Assembly (NCBI GenBank): GCA_023265135.1 | Contig: JAHFUM010000001.1 | Span: forward strand, 516,960 to 580,959 | From: Nitrosarchaeum sp. | GTDB taxonomy: Archaea; Thermoproteota; Nitrososphaeria; Nitrososphaerales; Nitrosopumilaceae | Direction: 5' to 3' | DNA length: 64,000 nt | Shown here: piece by piece, positions 51,853-61,822 of the stretch | Position numbering within the stretch: the stretch's first letter is position 1 | Layout: the number at the start of each line of letters is the position of its first letter | Notes under the pieces: generated by a model | Databases searched by the model: none | The model's input: the letters and a program-made list of their open reading frames with translations, nothing else | What the model was told of the DNA's origin: nothing | Translations under genes and position numbers: made by a program

Positions 51853-53376
51853 TTATTGTGGTTCAATTGTTGCTGGAGGTTTACTAGAAATTGCATATGT
51901 TACCCACGTTACATCTTCTACCTCATTTGTAATTCTGTTACTTATTTTCTCTAGTAATTCATGTGATAATCTAGTCCAATCTGCTGTCATTGCATCGATA
52001 GAATCTACTACTCTAATCATTACAATATTACCATATTTTCTTTCATCACCTACTACTCCAACTGCTTTATCATCACCCACTGCAGCATACGCTTGCCATA
52101 CTTTTCCATAAAGACCAGCTGCAAACAATTCATCCTCTACAATCTTACTTGCTACTTTTGATATCTGAAGTTTTTTTGGAGTCACTTCGCCGATAATTCT
52201 TACAGCCAATCCTGGTCCTGGAAATGGATGGCGCATGTAAAGTTTTTCTGGAACACCTAAAATTTTAGCTATTTTTCTTACCTCATCTTTGTATAGATCA
52301 CGTAATGGTTCTAATATTTTCAAATCAAACCGATCTGGAAGTCCACCAACATTATGATGTGATTTTATTACTGCAGCTGGACCTTTTGAAACTCCACTCT
52401 CTATTACATCTGGATATAATGTTCCCTGTGCAAGCCATTTGAAAGGCCCGTTCTTTTCTGCAAATTCAGTAAAAACGTGGATAAACTCCTCACCTACAAT
52501 CATTCTTTTTTTCTCAGGATCTTCTACACCTTTTAATTTGTTCAGAAAAACTTTGGAGGCATCGACTGATGTAAAATTTACATTAAAGTTATTTTTGAAC
52601 ATCTCTTCGATTTCGTTTTCTTCATTTAATCGCAAAAGACCATTATTTACAAAAACACATTTTTGTCTATTGCCAATTGCTTTATGAATAAGCAAAGCTA
52701 CTACAGTAGAATCTATTCCTCCACTTACACCACATAAGACATTTCCCTCAATTTTTGAAATTTTTTCTACCGTTACATCGATAAATCCTTCCATAGTCCA
52801 ATCTTGTTTAGCACCACAAACTTTCAAAACAAAATTCTTGAGAATTTCTGTTCCTTGTTCTGTATGAACAACCTCCGGATGAAACTGAATTCCATAAATT
52901 GATTTTTCTTTTGATGCAATTGCTGCCGCCTTTGCACTTTCAGTATGTCCTATGACTTTGAATCCAGGTGGAATTTGTTCTGCTTCATCACCATGACTCA
53001 TCCATGCCCTAACTGATTTACCAACACCACTTAGAAGATTCTCATCACTATCAATAGTTAATACAGATGACCCATATTCTTTGTTGGCTCTTTTTACTTT
53101 ACCGCCAAATTTATTCACAATTAATTGATGCCCATAACAAATTCCAAGCAACGGTAAATTCATGTCAAAAATTTTATTCTCTGGAACAGGAGCATCTGAA
53201 TTATACACACTTGATGGACCTCCAGAAAAAATTATTCCTTTGGGATTGAGTTTTTGTAATTCCTCAGAACTAATATCGAAAGGAACCAGCTCTGCATATA
53301 CAGAAAATTCTCTAATTCTTCTACAAATCAAATGACTATACTGCGATCCAAAATCTAAAACTACAATCTTGTCCAT
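51853..53376 (-). CDS. guaA: GMP synthase (glutamine-hydrolysing)
   Basis: 507 residues from the ATG at 53376 (MDKIVVLDFGSQYSHLICRRIREF); twelve further upstream codons overlap the neighbouring gene and are unlikely. The glutaminase domain has GICYGHQ and FHPEVVHT; the ATP-pyrophosphatase has GVSGGIDSTVVALL. The C-terminal dimerisation domain is complete, so this is the one-chain bacterial type. It converts XMP to GMP. guaB is nearby at 55.7 kb. Confidence 0.97.
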   Translation of the reverse strand: MDKIVVLDFGSQYSHLICRRIREFSVYAELVPFDISSEELQKLNPKGIIFSGGPSSVYNSDAPVPENKIFDMNLPLLGICYGHQLIVNKFGGKVKRANKEYGSSVLTIDSDENLLSGVGKSVRAWMSHGDEAEQIPPGFKVIGHTESAKAAAIASKEKSIYGIQFHPEVVHTEQGTEILKNFVLKVCGAKQDWTMEGFIDVTVEKISKIEGNVLCGVSGGIDSTVVALLIHKAIGNRQKCVFVNNGLLRLNEENEIEEMFKNNFNVNFTSVDASKVFLNKLKGVEDPEKKRMIVGEEFIHVFTEFAEKNGPFKWLAQGTLYPDVIESGVSKGPAAVIKSHHNVGGLPDRFDLKILEPLRDLYKDEVRKIAKILGVPEKLYMRHPFPGPGLAVRIIGEVTPKKLQISKVASKIVEDELFAAGLYGKVWQAYAAVGDDKAVGVVGDERKYGNIVMIRVVDSIDAMTADWTRLSHELLEKISNRITNEVEDVTWVTYAISSKPPATIEPQ

Positions 53377-53380
53377 AAAA

Positions 53381-53974
53381 TCACTTTTTGAGGTTTTCAA
53401 GCATACGTGCAAGTGACCATCCGGCAGTGTTAATTATTTCATTTACTCTCTCTTTTTGCCTATAATTTTTGATAATTATTTCTCTTATATCTGAACCATT
53501 TTTGTTGATTATATAATCAATGACTGATTCCTTTTGGATTTTTCCGTTTTCTGCTTCTGCAGAATCTTTTCGTTTCATCTCTCCGATAATTCTATCAATA
53601 AAAAATGATTTGAAGGGCGGGGTATCTGCATTTATCTCCATATTCTCTTCTAAAACTATTGAGACTTGATCAGGTGTAATGTATGCATTTGCTATAATTT
53701 TACCATCATTACCGCTTGTTATGGGAATTGAGTTTTTTTCAGATTTTTCGGCAGATACAGTTAAAATTTTTGTAGATAATTCTAAAGTTTTTGTTGCACC
53801 CAGCGCCGAAGCTTTTGTAAAACTGGATTCTTTTAACACTAAATCTAAAATTGTCAGATTTTTTTCTAATAATTCAATGGCATTTTGATGCTTATCAATT
53901 TGTTTCACCAAACTATCTCTCATGGCAACAATGTCCTGTATTTGCTCCTCTGAGAATTTCATAATTTCTTTCAT
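53381..53974 (-). CDS. Coiled-coil protein of unknown function
   Basis: A 197-residue protein. Residues 1-55 form a coiled coil (EEQIQDIVAMRDSLVKQIDKHQNAIELLEKNLTILDLVLKE). The middle is beta-rich (GNDGKIIANAYITPDQVSIVLEENMEINADTPPFKSFFIDRIIGEM), and the C-terminus has a helix EIINTAGWSLARMLENLKK. I do not recognise the family. It lies between mptE and guaA on the same strand. Confidence 0.75.
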   Translation of the reverse strand: MKEIMKFSEEQIQDIVAMRDSLVKQIDKHQNAIELLEKNLTILDLVLKESSFTKASALGATKTLELSTKILTVSAEKSEKNSIPITSGNDGKIIANAYITPDQVSIVLEENMEINADTPPFKSFFIDRIIGEMKRKDSAEAENGKIQKESVIDYIINKNGSDIREIIIKNYRQKERVNEIINTAGWSLARMLENLKK

Positions 53975-53998
53975 ACGGATATGGGTATTAAATGCATT

Positions 53999-54736
53999 CT
54001 AGGTAATTATAATATCGAGTTCACTATAAGATAACTTTTCAAATCCTATGATTGGGCTTGATGTGGTAAATAACTGCGATCTTGATTTTTTTGATAACCA
54101 TTCCAAGAGAAATTTGCTTTTTCTTAATTTCTTTAATTTAATTTTTCTCTCTGATATTTTTGTCTGAGAGTATTTTCCTATTTTTTTTCCAAAATCCATT
54201 CCAAATAAAATAATTTTCTTTGCATCAAAATAACTTGCAAGAAAAACTGCTCTATCTCCATCAGTAAAACCTCCGAAATTTTGTATGTTTTTAAATGGTT
54301 TTGATTGAGTAGTACCAATACAGTTTTTAAAATTTTCTACAAGACATAATTTAGCAATATTGTCTCCATGTGCATGAACAACAAAAATTGAATTTGTCTT
54401 TCCAACTTTTATTAATGAATCTTTATCTCCATCTAAATCTGTAACAACAATGTCTGGCATGATTCCATTTTCAACTAATGGCTTTACTGCACTGTCTGCC
54501 ACAATTTTTATTGTTTTTTTGAATTTCTTCAATGCTGGTATGGCTAAAGATAACGATGGACCTGCACCTACCACAAATATTACTTTTCCTTTTATCTGTG
54601 CATTGATTTTTTTAATGGGTACAGTTTTTCTTAAAATCGAATCTAAAATAATTGCTGACTCTGTATCTTCTTTTTCATTATATTTGAATTCATGAAGAAT
54701 CTCTGAATATCTTTTATTCCAACCTGAAATCATCAT
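53999..54736 (-). CDS. mptE: 6-hydroxymethyl-7,8-dihydropterin pyrophosphokinase, MptE-type
   Basis: 245 residues from the ATG at 54736 (54733 and a TTG at 54745 are alternatives). The MptE/DUF115 signature: GKVIFVVGAGPSLSLAIPALKK, IKIVADSAVKPLVENGIMPDIVVTDLDGDKDSL, VHAHGDN, and GGFTDGDRAVFLASYFDAKKIILFGMDFG. It pyrophosphorylates hydroxymethyl dihydropterin for archaeal pterin or folate-type cofactors. Its start is divergent from folP, with only a few bases between the two, and the products act in consecutive steps. Confidence 0.9.
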   Translation of the reverse strand: MMISGWNKRYSEILHEFKYNEKEDTESAIILDSILRKTVPIKKINAQIKGKVIFVVGAGPSLSLAIPALKKFKKTIKIVADSAVKPLVENGIMPDIVVTDLDGDKDSLIKVGKTNSIFVVHAHGDNIAKLCLVENFKNCIGTTQSKPFKNIQNFGGFTDGDRAVFLASYFDAKKIILFGMDFGKKIGKYSQTKISERKIKLKKLRKSKFLLEWLSKKSRSQLFTTSSPIIGFEKLSYSELDIIIT

Positions 54737-54758
54737 ATGACTCAAATTGGTATGGTTT

Positions 54759-55634
54759 ATGATAAATCATGTGAATAAGCTTGGAAATGTAGGCGTGGGA
54801 GGCAAAAACCCAGTTAGAGTAATGGGCATTTTAAACACCAGTCCTGAATCATTTTACAAAAAATCAATTAAAACAACAAAGCAGCAAATTACAACTACAA
54901 TAAAACAAATGGAAATTGATGGGGCAGATTTTATTGATGTTGGTGGAATGTCCACTGCTCCATATCTGTCAACAATAGTATCTGAAAAAATAGAATTGCA
55001 AAGAATTCTAAATGCAGTTAAGATTATTCAAAATGTGTCCAATCTTCCAATATCTGTTGATACCTGTAGGGCAAATGTTGCAAAATCTGCTTTAGAACAT
55101 GGGGTTAAAATAATCAATGATATTTCTGGATTAAAATATGATACTAAAATGATTGATGTCATTAGAGAATATGGACCATCACTTATTTTATGTGCTTATG
55201 ATTCAAAGACAGTAGTCGGTAATACACAATCAACTAAAAATCTTCTCAAAGACAGTCTAAAAATTGCAAAAACTGCCGGAATTTCACCAAGTAAGATTGT
55301 TTTGGATCCTGCCATTGGCTTTTTTAGAAAATCTGGAAAGGGATATTTTTTTACAAAAATTAAATCTGATTGGTTAGAAAGAGATCTATCTATTATTCAA
55401 AATTTAAAATCAATCAAACAACAATACCCAATTTTGATCTCTGTTTCAAATAAATCCTTTATTGGAAAACTATTAGAAAAGGAAAATCCATCCGATCGAT
55501 TATTTGGATCTCTTGCTGCCGAGGTTGTATCTGTTCTTAACGGTGCCGATATAATTCGTACTCATAATGTAGCAGAAACAAGAGATGCTGTAATAGTTGC
55601 AGAAAAACTATCTAGAAGACACAAAGGCTTATAA
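54759..55634 (+). CDS. folP: Dihydropteroate synthase-like protein
   Basis: 291 residues from the ATG at 54759; a TTG at 54747 would add four. DHPS motifs: VMGILNTSPESFYKKS, GADFIDVGGMSTAP, PISVDTCRANVAKSALEHGVKIINDISG, IVLDPAIGFFR and SDRLFGSLAAEVVSVLNGADIIRTHNVAETRDAV. It condenses the pterin diphosphate with an aryl amine, p-aminobenzoate or an archaeal analogue. It pairs with divergent mptE. Confidence 0.93.
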   Translation: MINHVNKLGNVGVGGKNPVRVMGILNTSPESFYKKSIKTTKQQITTTIKQMEIDGADFIDVGGMSTAPYLSTIVSEKIELQRILNAVKIIQNVSNLPISVDTCRANVAKSALEHGVKIINDISGLKYDTKMIDVIREYGPSLILCAYDSKTVVGNTQSTKNLLKDSLKIAKTAGISPSKIVLDPAIGFFRKSGKGYFFTKIKSDWLERDLSIIQNLKSIKQQYPILISVSNKSFIGKLLEKENPSDRLFGSLAAEVVSVLNGADIIRTHNVAETRDAVIVAEKLSRRHKGL

Positions 55635-55664
55635 TCCATCTTTGACCATCTTTACAAGGTTTAA

Positions 55665-57098
55665 TTGGAATTCAAAGAAGGATTAACTTTTGATGATGTT
55701 CTTCTCGTACCCAAATATTCTGATATTACTAGCAGATCTCAAACTAATCTAAGCACAAAATTATCACGTAACATCTCAATTAACATTCCATTTGTTAGCG
55801 CAAACATGGATACCGTTACTGAATCTGCAATGGCAGTAGCTATGGCCCGAGCTGGAGGAATAGGAATTATTCACAGATTTTTGACAATTAAAGAACAAGC
55901 AAATGAAGTTCTCAAAGTCAAAAGATCTGGAAGTGTGATGATTGAAAATCCATATGTTATTCATCATGATAAAACTGTTCAAGATGCAATAAATTATGCT
56001 GAAGAAAAAGAAATTTCAGGTCTTTTAGTTATTGATTCTAATTCTAAATTGGTTGGAATAGTTACTGACAGAGATTTGTTATTTGAAACTGATACCACTC
56101 ATCTTATCAAAGATGTTATGACTAAAAATGTTGTAACCGGTAAACCTGGTGTGAGTTTGGATGAAGCCAAGAAAATTTTACATCAACACAGAATTGAAAA
56201 ACTACCTATTGTTGATGAATCTGGTCTTATTAAAGGTCTGATTACAAGCAAAGACATTACAAATATTGAAGATTATCCTTCTGCATCAAAAGATAAGAAA
56301 GGAAGACCTCTTGTTGGAGCCGCTGTAGGTGTAAAGGGAGATTTTATGGAAAGAACAGAATCTTTGTTAGAAGCAGGTGCTGATGTGCTAGTTGTCGATA
56401 TAGCTCATGGTCATAGTGAAAATGCCATTAACACGATTCGAAATATCAAAAAAGCATTTCCTAAATGTGAATTAATTGCTGGAAATATTGCAACTGCACA
56501 AGGTGCTGAGGATCTAATCAAAGCAGGAGTAGACGCAGTTAAGGTTGGTGTAGGTTCTGGATCAATTTGTATTACTAGAGTAATTACTGGTTCTGGAGTA
56601 CCACAACTATCTGCAGTAATGGACTGTGCCAAGATTGGAAAAGATTACGGTATTCCAATTATTTCTGATGGTGGGACTAGAACTTCTGGTGATGCAACTA
56701 AAGCATTGGCTGCTGGTGCATCTTCTGTAATGATAGGTAGCATGCTTGGAGGAACAGACGAATCGCCAGGAACAGTATTGACAAAAAATGGTAAGCGTTT
56801 TAAGATATATCGTGGAATGGCCTCACTTGGAGCATCTTTAGGAAGAAAATCAAAAGAAACAGGAACTATTTCGTTTGATGAAGATCTTAATGATTATGTT
56901 GCAGAAGGTGTAGAAGCAATGGTTCCATACAAAGGAACAGTAACTGATATTCTAAAACAATTGACTGGTGGTGTGCGTTCAGGATTGAGTTATTGTGGTG
57001 CACATACAATTCCACAAATGCAAGCAAATGCAGAATTTATCAAAATGTCTAGGGCTGGATTTGCTGAAAGTCAACCACATGACGTCTCTTTAATGTAG
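55665..57098 (+). CDS. guaB: IMP dehydrogenase
   Basis: A 477-residue protein with a TTG start ([21 protein letters not shown]). The TIM barrel contains two CBS domains (about residues 95-205: [66 protein letters not shown]) and the catalytic loop [20 protein letters not shown]. The flap is [13 protein letters not shown]. It oxidises IMP to XMP, the step before guaA. Confidence 0.97.
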   Translation: MEFKEGLTFDDVLLVPKYSDITSRSQTNLSTKLSRNISINIPFVSANMDTVTESAMAVAMARAGGIGIIHRFLTIKEQANEVLKVKRSGSVMIENPYVIHHDKTVQDAINYAEEKEISGLLVIDSNSKLVGIVTDRDLLFETDTTHLIKDVMTKNVVTGKPGVSLDEAKKILHQHRIEKLPIVDESGLIKGLITSKDITNIEDYPSASKDKKGRPLVGAAVGVKGDFMERTESLLEAGADVLVVDIAHGHSENAINTIRNIKKAFPKCELIAGNIATAQGAEDLIKAGVDAVKVGVGSGSICITRVITGSGVPQLSAVMDCAKIGKDYGIPIISDGGTRTSGDATKALAAGASSVMIGSMLGGTDESPGTVLTKNGKRFKIYRGMASLGASLGRKSKETGTISFDEDLNDYVAEGVEAMVPYKGTVTDILKQLTGGVRSGLSYCGAHTIPQMQANAEFIKMSRAGFAESQPHDVSLM

Positions 57099-57133
57099 TT
57101 AATTTTTTAAGCAGTATACTAAATCATTCTTTT

Positions 57134-57598
57134 GTGTTATCAAAGACAACTGTTATTGGAATTATTGTAGGTAGTGCTCTTATTGGAATTGGAGCATATT
57201 CTCTGATTTCTGACATTGGGTTACATACAAGACAAGTAGATGAAACATTTGCTGTAGGAGAATCTACCTCATATCAAATTTCTGCAAGTGAACATGCAAA
57301 ACAGTATATGAAGATCACAGGAGAGAAATTTGATCTTAAATTATCCAGTCCTGGTGAACTTCAAATACCAAAAACATCCTATACCAAAGAAGTCATTTTG
57401 GAGTGGACTCATCTAAAAGATGGAATTACTGTAATAAATCTTCAAAACACAGGTCCTTCTGAATTAAAAGTAGATGCAACATTGGAACTATCAGTTGATC
57501 CTATTTCATCCACACATCATGTGATACTAGTCATTTCGGGTATGGTAATTATTGGATTTAGTATGGGTTTTACTTTACGAAAGCCAAAAGGATTCTAG
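57134..57598 (+). CDS. Small membrane-anchored protein, two hydrophobic segments
   Basis: A 154-residue protein with a GTG start. It has an N-terminal hydrophobic segment (residues 7-25) and a C-terminal one (HVILVISGMVIIGFSMGFTL); the domain between them is about 90 residues and beta-rich, probably facing outward. No family is recognised. Its TAG stop sits in a CTAG shared with the stop of convergent pheA. Confidence 0.65.
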   Translation: MLSKTTVIGIIVGSALIGIGAYSLISDIGLHTRQVDETFAVGESTSYQISASEHAKQYMKITGEKFDLKLSSPGELQIPKTSYTKEVILEWTHLKDGITVINLQNTGPSELKVDATLELSVDPISSTHHVILVISGMVIIGFSMGFTLRKPKGF

Positions 57599-58410
57599 TT
57601 TAGTTTTGCTGAAGGATAAGAACCTAGAATTTTCATAAATAATGTTTCATGATTAATTTTCTCTAACATCTCTGAAATTCTTGGATTTTTTGCATGACCT
57701 TCAAAATCCACATAGAAATTATACTCCCACGTATTCGTCTTTGTTGGCCGTGACTCAATTTTAGTCAAATTTACATTGTAATTATGAAAATTTTCTATTA
57801 TTCTGTGAAGAGAACCAGGTTCATGCTTTATGGAAAAAATTATTGATGTTTTATCCTTTCCAGTTTCTTCTTTTTTACTTTTTGATAATATCAAAAATCT
57901 AGTGTAGTTATTCAAATTATTTGCAATGCCTTCTACTATTATAGGCACATTGTAAATCTCTGATGCATCCTTGCTGGCAATGGATGCTATGTTTTTTTTG
58001 TTTAACTCTTTGATAATTTTTACACTTCCTGCTGTATCATATGTGGGAACTGTTTTCATGTTATGTTTTTGAATAAAATCTCTACATTGTCCTAACGCTT
58101 GTGGATGAGAATATACTGTATCTGTCTCTTCTAAAGTTCCATTTCCTATCAAACAATGTTCTATTCTATGATAAATCTCACCTACTGCATTTAGTGATGT
58201 TGAATACAACAAATCGTAACTTTCTCCAACACTACCTTCCAATGAATTTTCTACTGGCAAAATAGAATACTCTGTCTTGTCCTGCGTAGTATTTTCTAAA
58301 ACTTCTGCAAAGGTTGGAAGAGGAACAGTTTGAATTTCAATGTTAAAAAATGCTCTAGATGCTCCTTCACTATATGCCCCTCGTTCACCTTGGAACGAAA
58401 CACGTGTCAT
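57595..58410 (-). CDS. pheA: Prephenate dehydratase
   Basis: A 271-residue protein. The dehydratase domain (FQGERGAYSEGASRAFF; ILPVENSLEGSVGESYDLL; TVYSHPQALGQCRDFI; TYDTAGSVKIIKE; NNYTRFLIL) spans residues 1-175, followed by an ACT regulatory domain (TSIIFSIKHEPGSLHRIIENFHNYNVNLTKIESRP). No chorismate mutase is fused. It makes phenylpyruvate for Phe, presumably inhibited by Phe through the ACT domain. Confidence 0.95.
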   Translation of the reverse strand: MTRVSFQGERGAYSEGASRAFFNIEIQTVPLPTFAEVLENTTQDKTEYSILPVENSLEGSVGESYDLLYSTSLNAVGEIYHRIEHCLIGNGTLEETDTVYSHPQALGQCRDFIQKHNMKTVPTYDTAGSVKIIKELNKKNIASIASKDASEIYNVPIIVEGIANNLNNYTRFLILSKSKKEETGKDKTSIIFSIKHEPGSLHRIIENFHNYNVNLTKIESRPTKTNTWEYNFYVDFEGHAKNPRISEMLEKINHETLFMKILGSYPSAKLN

Positions 58411-58413
58411 TTC

Positions 58414-58965
58414 TTACTCTCTCAGCTTTACGAAATCACTGTTACCATAATTTATTGAAAGTTTTCTTTCATCAATCCAAGCACATTCTGTACATTTTAT
58501 GGCATCGCGCATTTGGACTATTTTTCCTCCACACTTTCTACATTTTGTAAATAATACGCCTAAATGTGGTTCCTCAATTGATGCATGAATTGTACCATTT
58601 AGGTGATTTAGGATCTTTAATGTAACGATATCGTTTACCAAAGCCACATTCTTTTTTCGAAGATTTCTTGTTGAACATACACATTCAACTTTTGATGTTG
58701 TTGGTTTACCGTTAATGTAATCAATTGACACTGCTATCATAGAAGACATAACTGCAGCTACCGTTCCTATTATGACATCTCCGACTTTAGGAATAGATAT
58801 CATCTTTGGATGTTTTATGTTTGCAACCCGTGATTCCTTATCAAGATCTGTTCTACCCACTGCTGCTGCACGAACCATGTCTCCATCGTCAAAAGCATTG
58901 TATCCTGCTTCATATTCTTCGATTGATGCTATTTTATCTCCAGGCAATGCAGCAATTTCAGACAT
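58414..58965 (-). CDS. csl4: Exosome RNA-binding subunit Csl4
   Basis: A 183-residue protein: an N-terminal domain (LPGDKIASIEEYEAGYNAFDDGDMVRAAAVGRTDLD), an S1 domain (VGDVIIGTVAAVMSSMIAVSIDYING) and a zinc ribbon (CRKCGGKIVQMRDAIKCTECAW). Csl4 caps the archaeal exosome ring and helps substrate binding. It is upstream of pheA by three bases on the minus strand. Confidence 0.95.
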   Translation of the reverse strand: MSEIAALPGDKIASIEEYEAGYNAFDDGDMVRAAAVGRTDLDKESRVANIKHPKMISIPKVGDVIIGTVAAVMSSMIAVSIDYINGKPTTSKVECVCSTRNLRKKNVALVNDIVTLKILNHLNGTIHASIEEPHLGVLFTKCRKCGGKIVQMRDAIKCTECAWIDERKLSINYGNSDFVKLRE

Positions 58966-59053
58966 GCTGTGTTTTTTGGTGTTATGATTATAATTGTTTG
59001 TGGTTTAATACGCCCTTGACAAATCATATAACCACAAAAAATTCAAAACAATC

Positions 59054-60124
59054 ATGAGAGCACTGGTATATGATAAATATACTACAGATGATGATTTTTC
59101 TAAAATTTTAAAAATTAAAGATATTCCTGAACCTGAACCAAAACATGATGAAATTATTTTCAAAGTAAAAAGTGCGTCTCTAAACTATGATGATATTTGG
59201 GGAATGAGAGGAAAACCTCTAGCTGTGCCCTTACCTCACATATCGGGTACAGATGCTGCAGGTGAAGTTATCGCAATAGGTGAAGATGTTAAAAATATCA
59301 AAATTGGTGATAGAATTGTCTCTCATGGAAACATGTCATGTAGAATCTGTAAATCATGCACTAGTGGAAAAGAATATGATTGCAGACAAAGAAAAATTTG
59401 GGGGTTTGAAACTGGTCCACTTTGGGGAGGATACTGTGAAGTCACACATTTACCAGAAGTTAATGTTGTAAAAATTCCTGATAACGTTACGTATGATTCT
59501 GCAGCAGCCGCTTCAATGACTTTGCTGACATCATGGCATATGTTAGTTGGAAGAGCACAGATTCAACCAGGACAACTAGTTTTGATAATGGGTGGAGGTT
59601 CGGGTGTTGGAAATTTTGGAATTCAAATAGCTAAATTATTTGGATGCACTGTAATTGCCACAGCTAGTCCCGATAAATTAGATAAATTATTGGAATTAGG
59701 TGCTGATTATGCAATAGATCATAGAAAGGAAGACTGGCACAAAGAAGTTCGGGATATATCTAAAAAAATAATCAAGCCTTTTGGTGATGTAACTGGTGTC
59801 GATGTAATTTTTGAGCATATTGGTGGCTCACATTGGAATAAAGAATTGACTTTGTTAAAGTATGGTGCAACAATTGTTACAACTGGAGCTACAACTGGTT
59901 ATGATGCTAAAACAGATTTACGCCATATTTTTTTCAAAGGTATCAATATTTTAGGTTCAACTCAAGGAACTAGATCTGAATTAGAACAAGCTTTATACTG
60001 GATGTCTCGTGGCAAAATTAAATCAGTCATTGATTCTATCTATTCACTTGAGCAGGCAGCAGAAGCTCATACAAAAATGTTAACTGGAAAAGGACTATTT
60101 GGAAAAATCTTAATGAAACCTTGA
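59054..60124 (+). CDS. Zinc-type medium-chain dehydrogenase/reductase (second paralogue)
   Basis: A 356-residue protein closely similar over its whole length to that at 16047-17126, with the same MDR motifs: LNYDDIWGMRGKP, SCRICKSCTSGKEYDC (four structural-zinc Cys) and GGGSGVGNFGIQIAK. The catalytic-zinc Cys is again replaced (by Asp, in LNYDD), suggesting a quinone- or enoyl-CoA-reductase-like reaction. ATG start. As with the first copy, a TPR gene lies downstream, here only 13 bases away. Substrate unknown. Confidence 0.87.
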   Translation: MRALVYDKYTTDDDFSKILKIKDIPEPEPKHDEIIFKVKSASLNYDDIWGMRGKPLAVPLPHISGTDAAGEVIAIGEDVKNIKIGDRIVSHGNMSCRICKSCTSGKEYDCRQRKIWGFETGPLWGGYCEVTHLPEVNVVKIPDNVTYDSAAAASMTLLTSWHMLVGRAQIQPGQLVLIMGGGSGVGNFGIQIAKLFGCTVIATASPDKLDKLLELGADYAIDHRKEDWHKEVRDISKKIIKPFGDVTGVDVIFEHIGGSHWNKELTLLKYGATIVTTGATTGYDAKTDLRHIFFKGINILGSTQGTRSELEQALYWMSRGKIKSVIDSIYSLEQAAEAHTKMLTGKGLFGKILMKP

Positions 60125-60137
60125 TGTAAAATTAATC

Positions 60138-60740
60138 ATGTCTGGAAATCCCAAAATTGATTCTATTCTTGATGAAGCAAATAGATTATTTTTGAAAGGT
60201 AAACTAAGAGAAGCAATTATCTATTATGATGAAATTCTTCATGAAAATCCTACTCATATTGGTTCTCTTAACAACAAGGGATACGCACTAAATAAATTGA
60301 AAGATTATGATGGAGCAATACAATGTTACAACAGTGCTCTAAAATTAGATTCTAAAGATCTTTCCGTTTTAGTAAACAAAATATCGTCTTTGAGAAAAAA
60401 AGGTGAATTTACTGAGGCATTAAATTATTGCAATGCTATTTTGGAAAATAATTCAAAATATAACATTGTATTATATCATAAAGAAAGAATCTTGTTTTCA
60501 ATGGGAAAATTTGAAGACTCTATATCTTGTTGCAATAAAATTCTAGAAGATTATCCATGTAATGGAGATGTTCTTTTTGATAAATCTTGTAATCTTGCAT
60601 TACTTTCAAGAATAGACGAGACACTTGCCGTACTTGAAAATGCAATTTCTCAAGGCATCCAATATAAAATCAAAGCAAAAAATAACAAATCTTTTGAAAA
60701 ATTAGCAGTAAATGAAAAATTCCAAAATCTAATATCTTAA
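60138..60740 (+). CDS. TPR-repeat protein
   Basis: A 200-residue protein of about five tetratricopeptide repeats (LREAIIYYDEILHENPTHIGSLNNKGYALNKLKDYDGAIQCYNSALKLD). Probably cytoplasmic. It directly follows the second MDR paralogue, echoing the MDR-CitE-TPR order at 16-18.8 kb. The interaction partner is unknown. Confidence 0.87.
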   Translation: MSGNPKIDSILDEANRLFLKGKLREAIIYYDEILHENPTHIGSLNNKGYALNKLKDYDGAIQCYNSALKLDSKDLSVLVNKISSLRKKGEFTEALNYCNAILENNSKYNIVLYHKERILFSMGKFEDSISCCNKILEDYPCNGDVLFDKSCNLALLSRIDETLAVLENAISQGIQYKIKAKNNKSFEKLAVNEKFQNLIS

Positions 60741-60742
60741 TT

Positions 60743-61744
60743 TTAAAGCCAATGAGGAATTTCTAGGTATCCTTCTATACTCTCATGTCTTAAAATTTTT
60801 AAAAGTGCATTTGCCTGAGGTGAAGAAAGAACAGGTTTGTCAAATTGATTGTCAGTAGAAATTCTTGGGCATGCAACTTGAATAAATGCATCAATTCCTT
60901 TCAGATTCTTTAATCTCTCATTTGTAATGTCGGTAAGTGCAAATAATTGAACTGTCTTTCCTTCTCTTTCCAATTCTTTTTTAAATTTTAAAGCAAATAC
61001 TTTGGATAGCTGTCCTTCTTTGAGTCCAATAATTATTCCAAATGACTGAGCATCAGCTGCCTTGTAAATTGCAAGAATAGCTTTCTTTTTTAATTTTTGC
61101 GCAAATTCTGTTACTTCTCTTACCTCATTGAAATAAGGATCTAAAACATATGTCGGCATGTTAGTTGAGAGTGCAATTCCTGCTGCATGAAAATTACTTT
61201 GTCCTAAAAAGACATATGCATCAACTTTGTCTTTAAGTTCTGTTGCTGGATAAAACTCACAACCGAACACTTGACCGTCATTTAGCTGACCTTTTCCCTT
61301 TCCGATTTTTACTTCAATTCCACCATTAGTTAAAATCTCATTTACTTTATCCATCTGATGTAAGTGTTGACTATCTGTAACTAGCGATATTTTCTTCCCC
61401 TTAAGAATATCTACACACTTTTTTGCGACACTATCAAATTCTATATCATCATAGGCATTAATTAAAATTAAATTTTTCTCAAATGCTTCAATGTTAATAG
61501 TATGTCCTATGTTAAATTGAATTTCAGCTCCTAATACTTTGGCACCATTTGAATTTAGATCACAGGTTCCCCAAGTGGTATCTGCTAAAACATATGCTGG
61601 AATCCCAAATCTTTTCGTAATATTCATAGCAGTTTCTTGAACTTGCGGTAAGATTCCGTCAGGACCATTTAGAGACACTGATGCAGGTTTTTTAGATTCA
61701 ATCTCTTTGAAGATACGCTCTTCATCTATTACTATCAATTCCAT
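60743..61744 (-). CDS. dph2: Diphthamide biosynthesis enzyme Dph2
   Basis: A 333-residue protein. The three Cys binding the non-canonical radical-SAM 4Fe-4S cluster are visible: TTWGTCDLNS near residue 60, QVFGCEFYP near 163 and VACPRIS near 296. It transfers the aminocarboxypropyl group from SAM to a His of elongation factor 2. Family members act as homodimers in archaea. The gene converges with the TPR gene, with a two-base gap. Confidence 0.95.
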   Translation of the reverse strand: MELIVIDEERIFKEIESKKPASVSLNGPDGILPQVQETAMNITKRFGIPAYVLADTTWGTCDLNSNGAKVLGAEIQFNIGHTINIEAFEKNLILINAYDDIEFDSVAKKCVDILKGKKISLVTDSQHLHQMDKVNEILTNGGIEVKIGKGKGQLNDGQVFGCEFYPATELKDKVDAYVFLGQSNFHAAGIALSTNMPTYVLDPYFNEVREVTEFAQKLKKKAILAIYKAADAQSFGIIIGLKEGQLSKVFALKFKKELEREGKTVQLFALTDITNERLKNLKGIDAFIQVACPRISTDNQFDKPVLSSPQANALLKILRHESIEGYLEIPHWL

Positions 61745-61822
61745 CTAATAATATGGCGTTATTAATTTAAATCAACTGTGCTATACAACAACTAAAAATG
61801 TCTGAAATTATATAATTCACTT

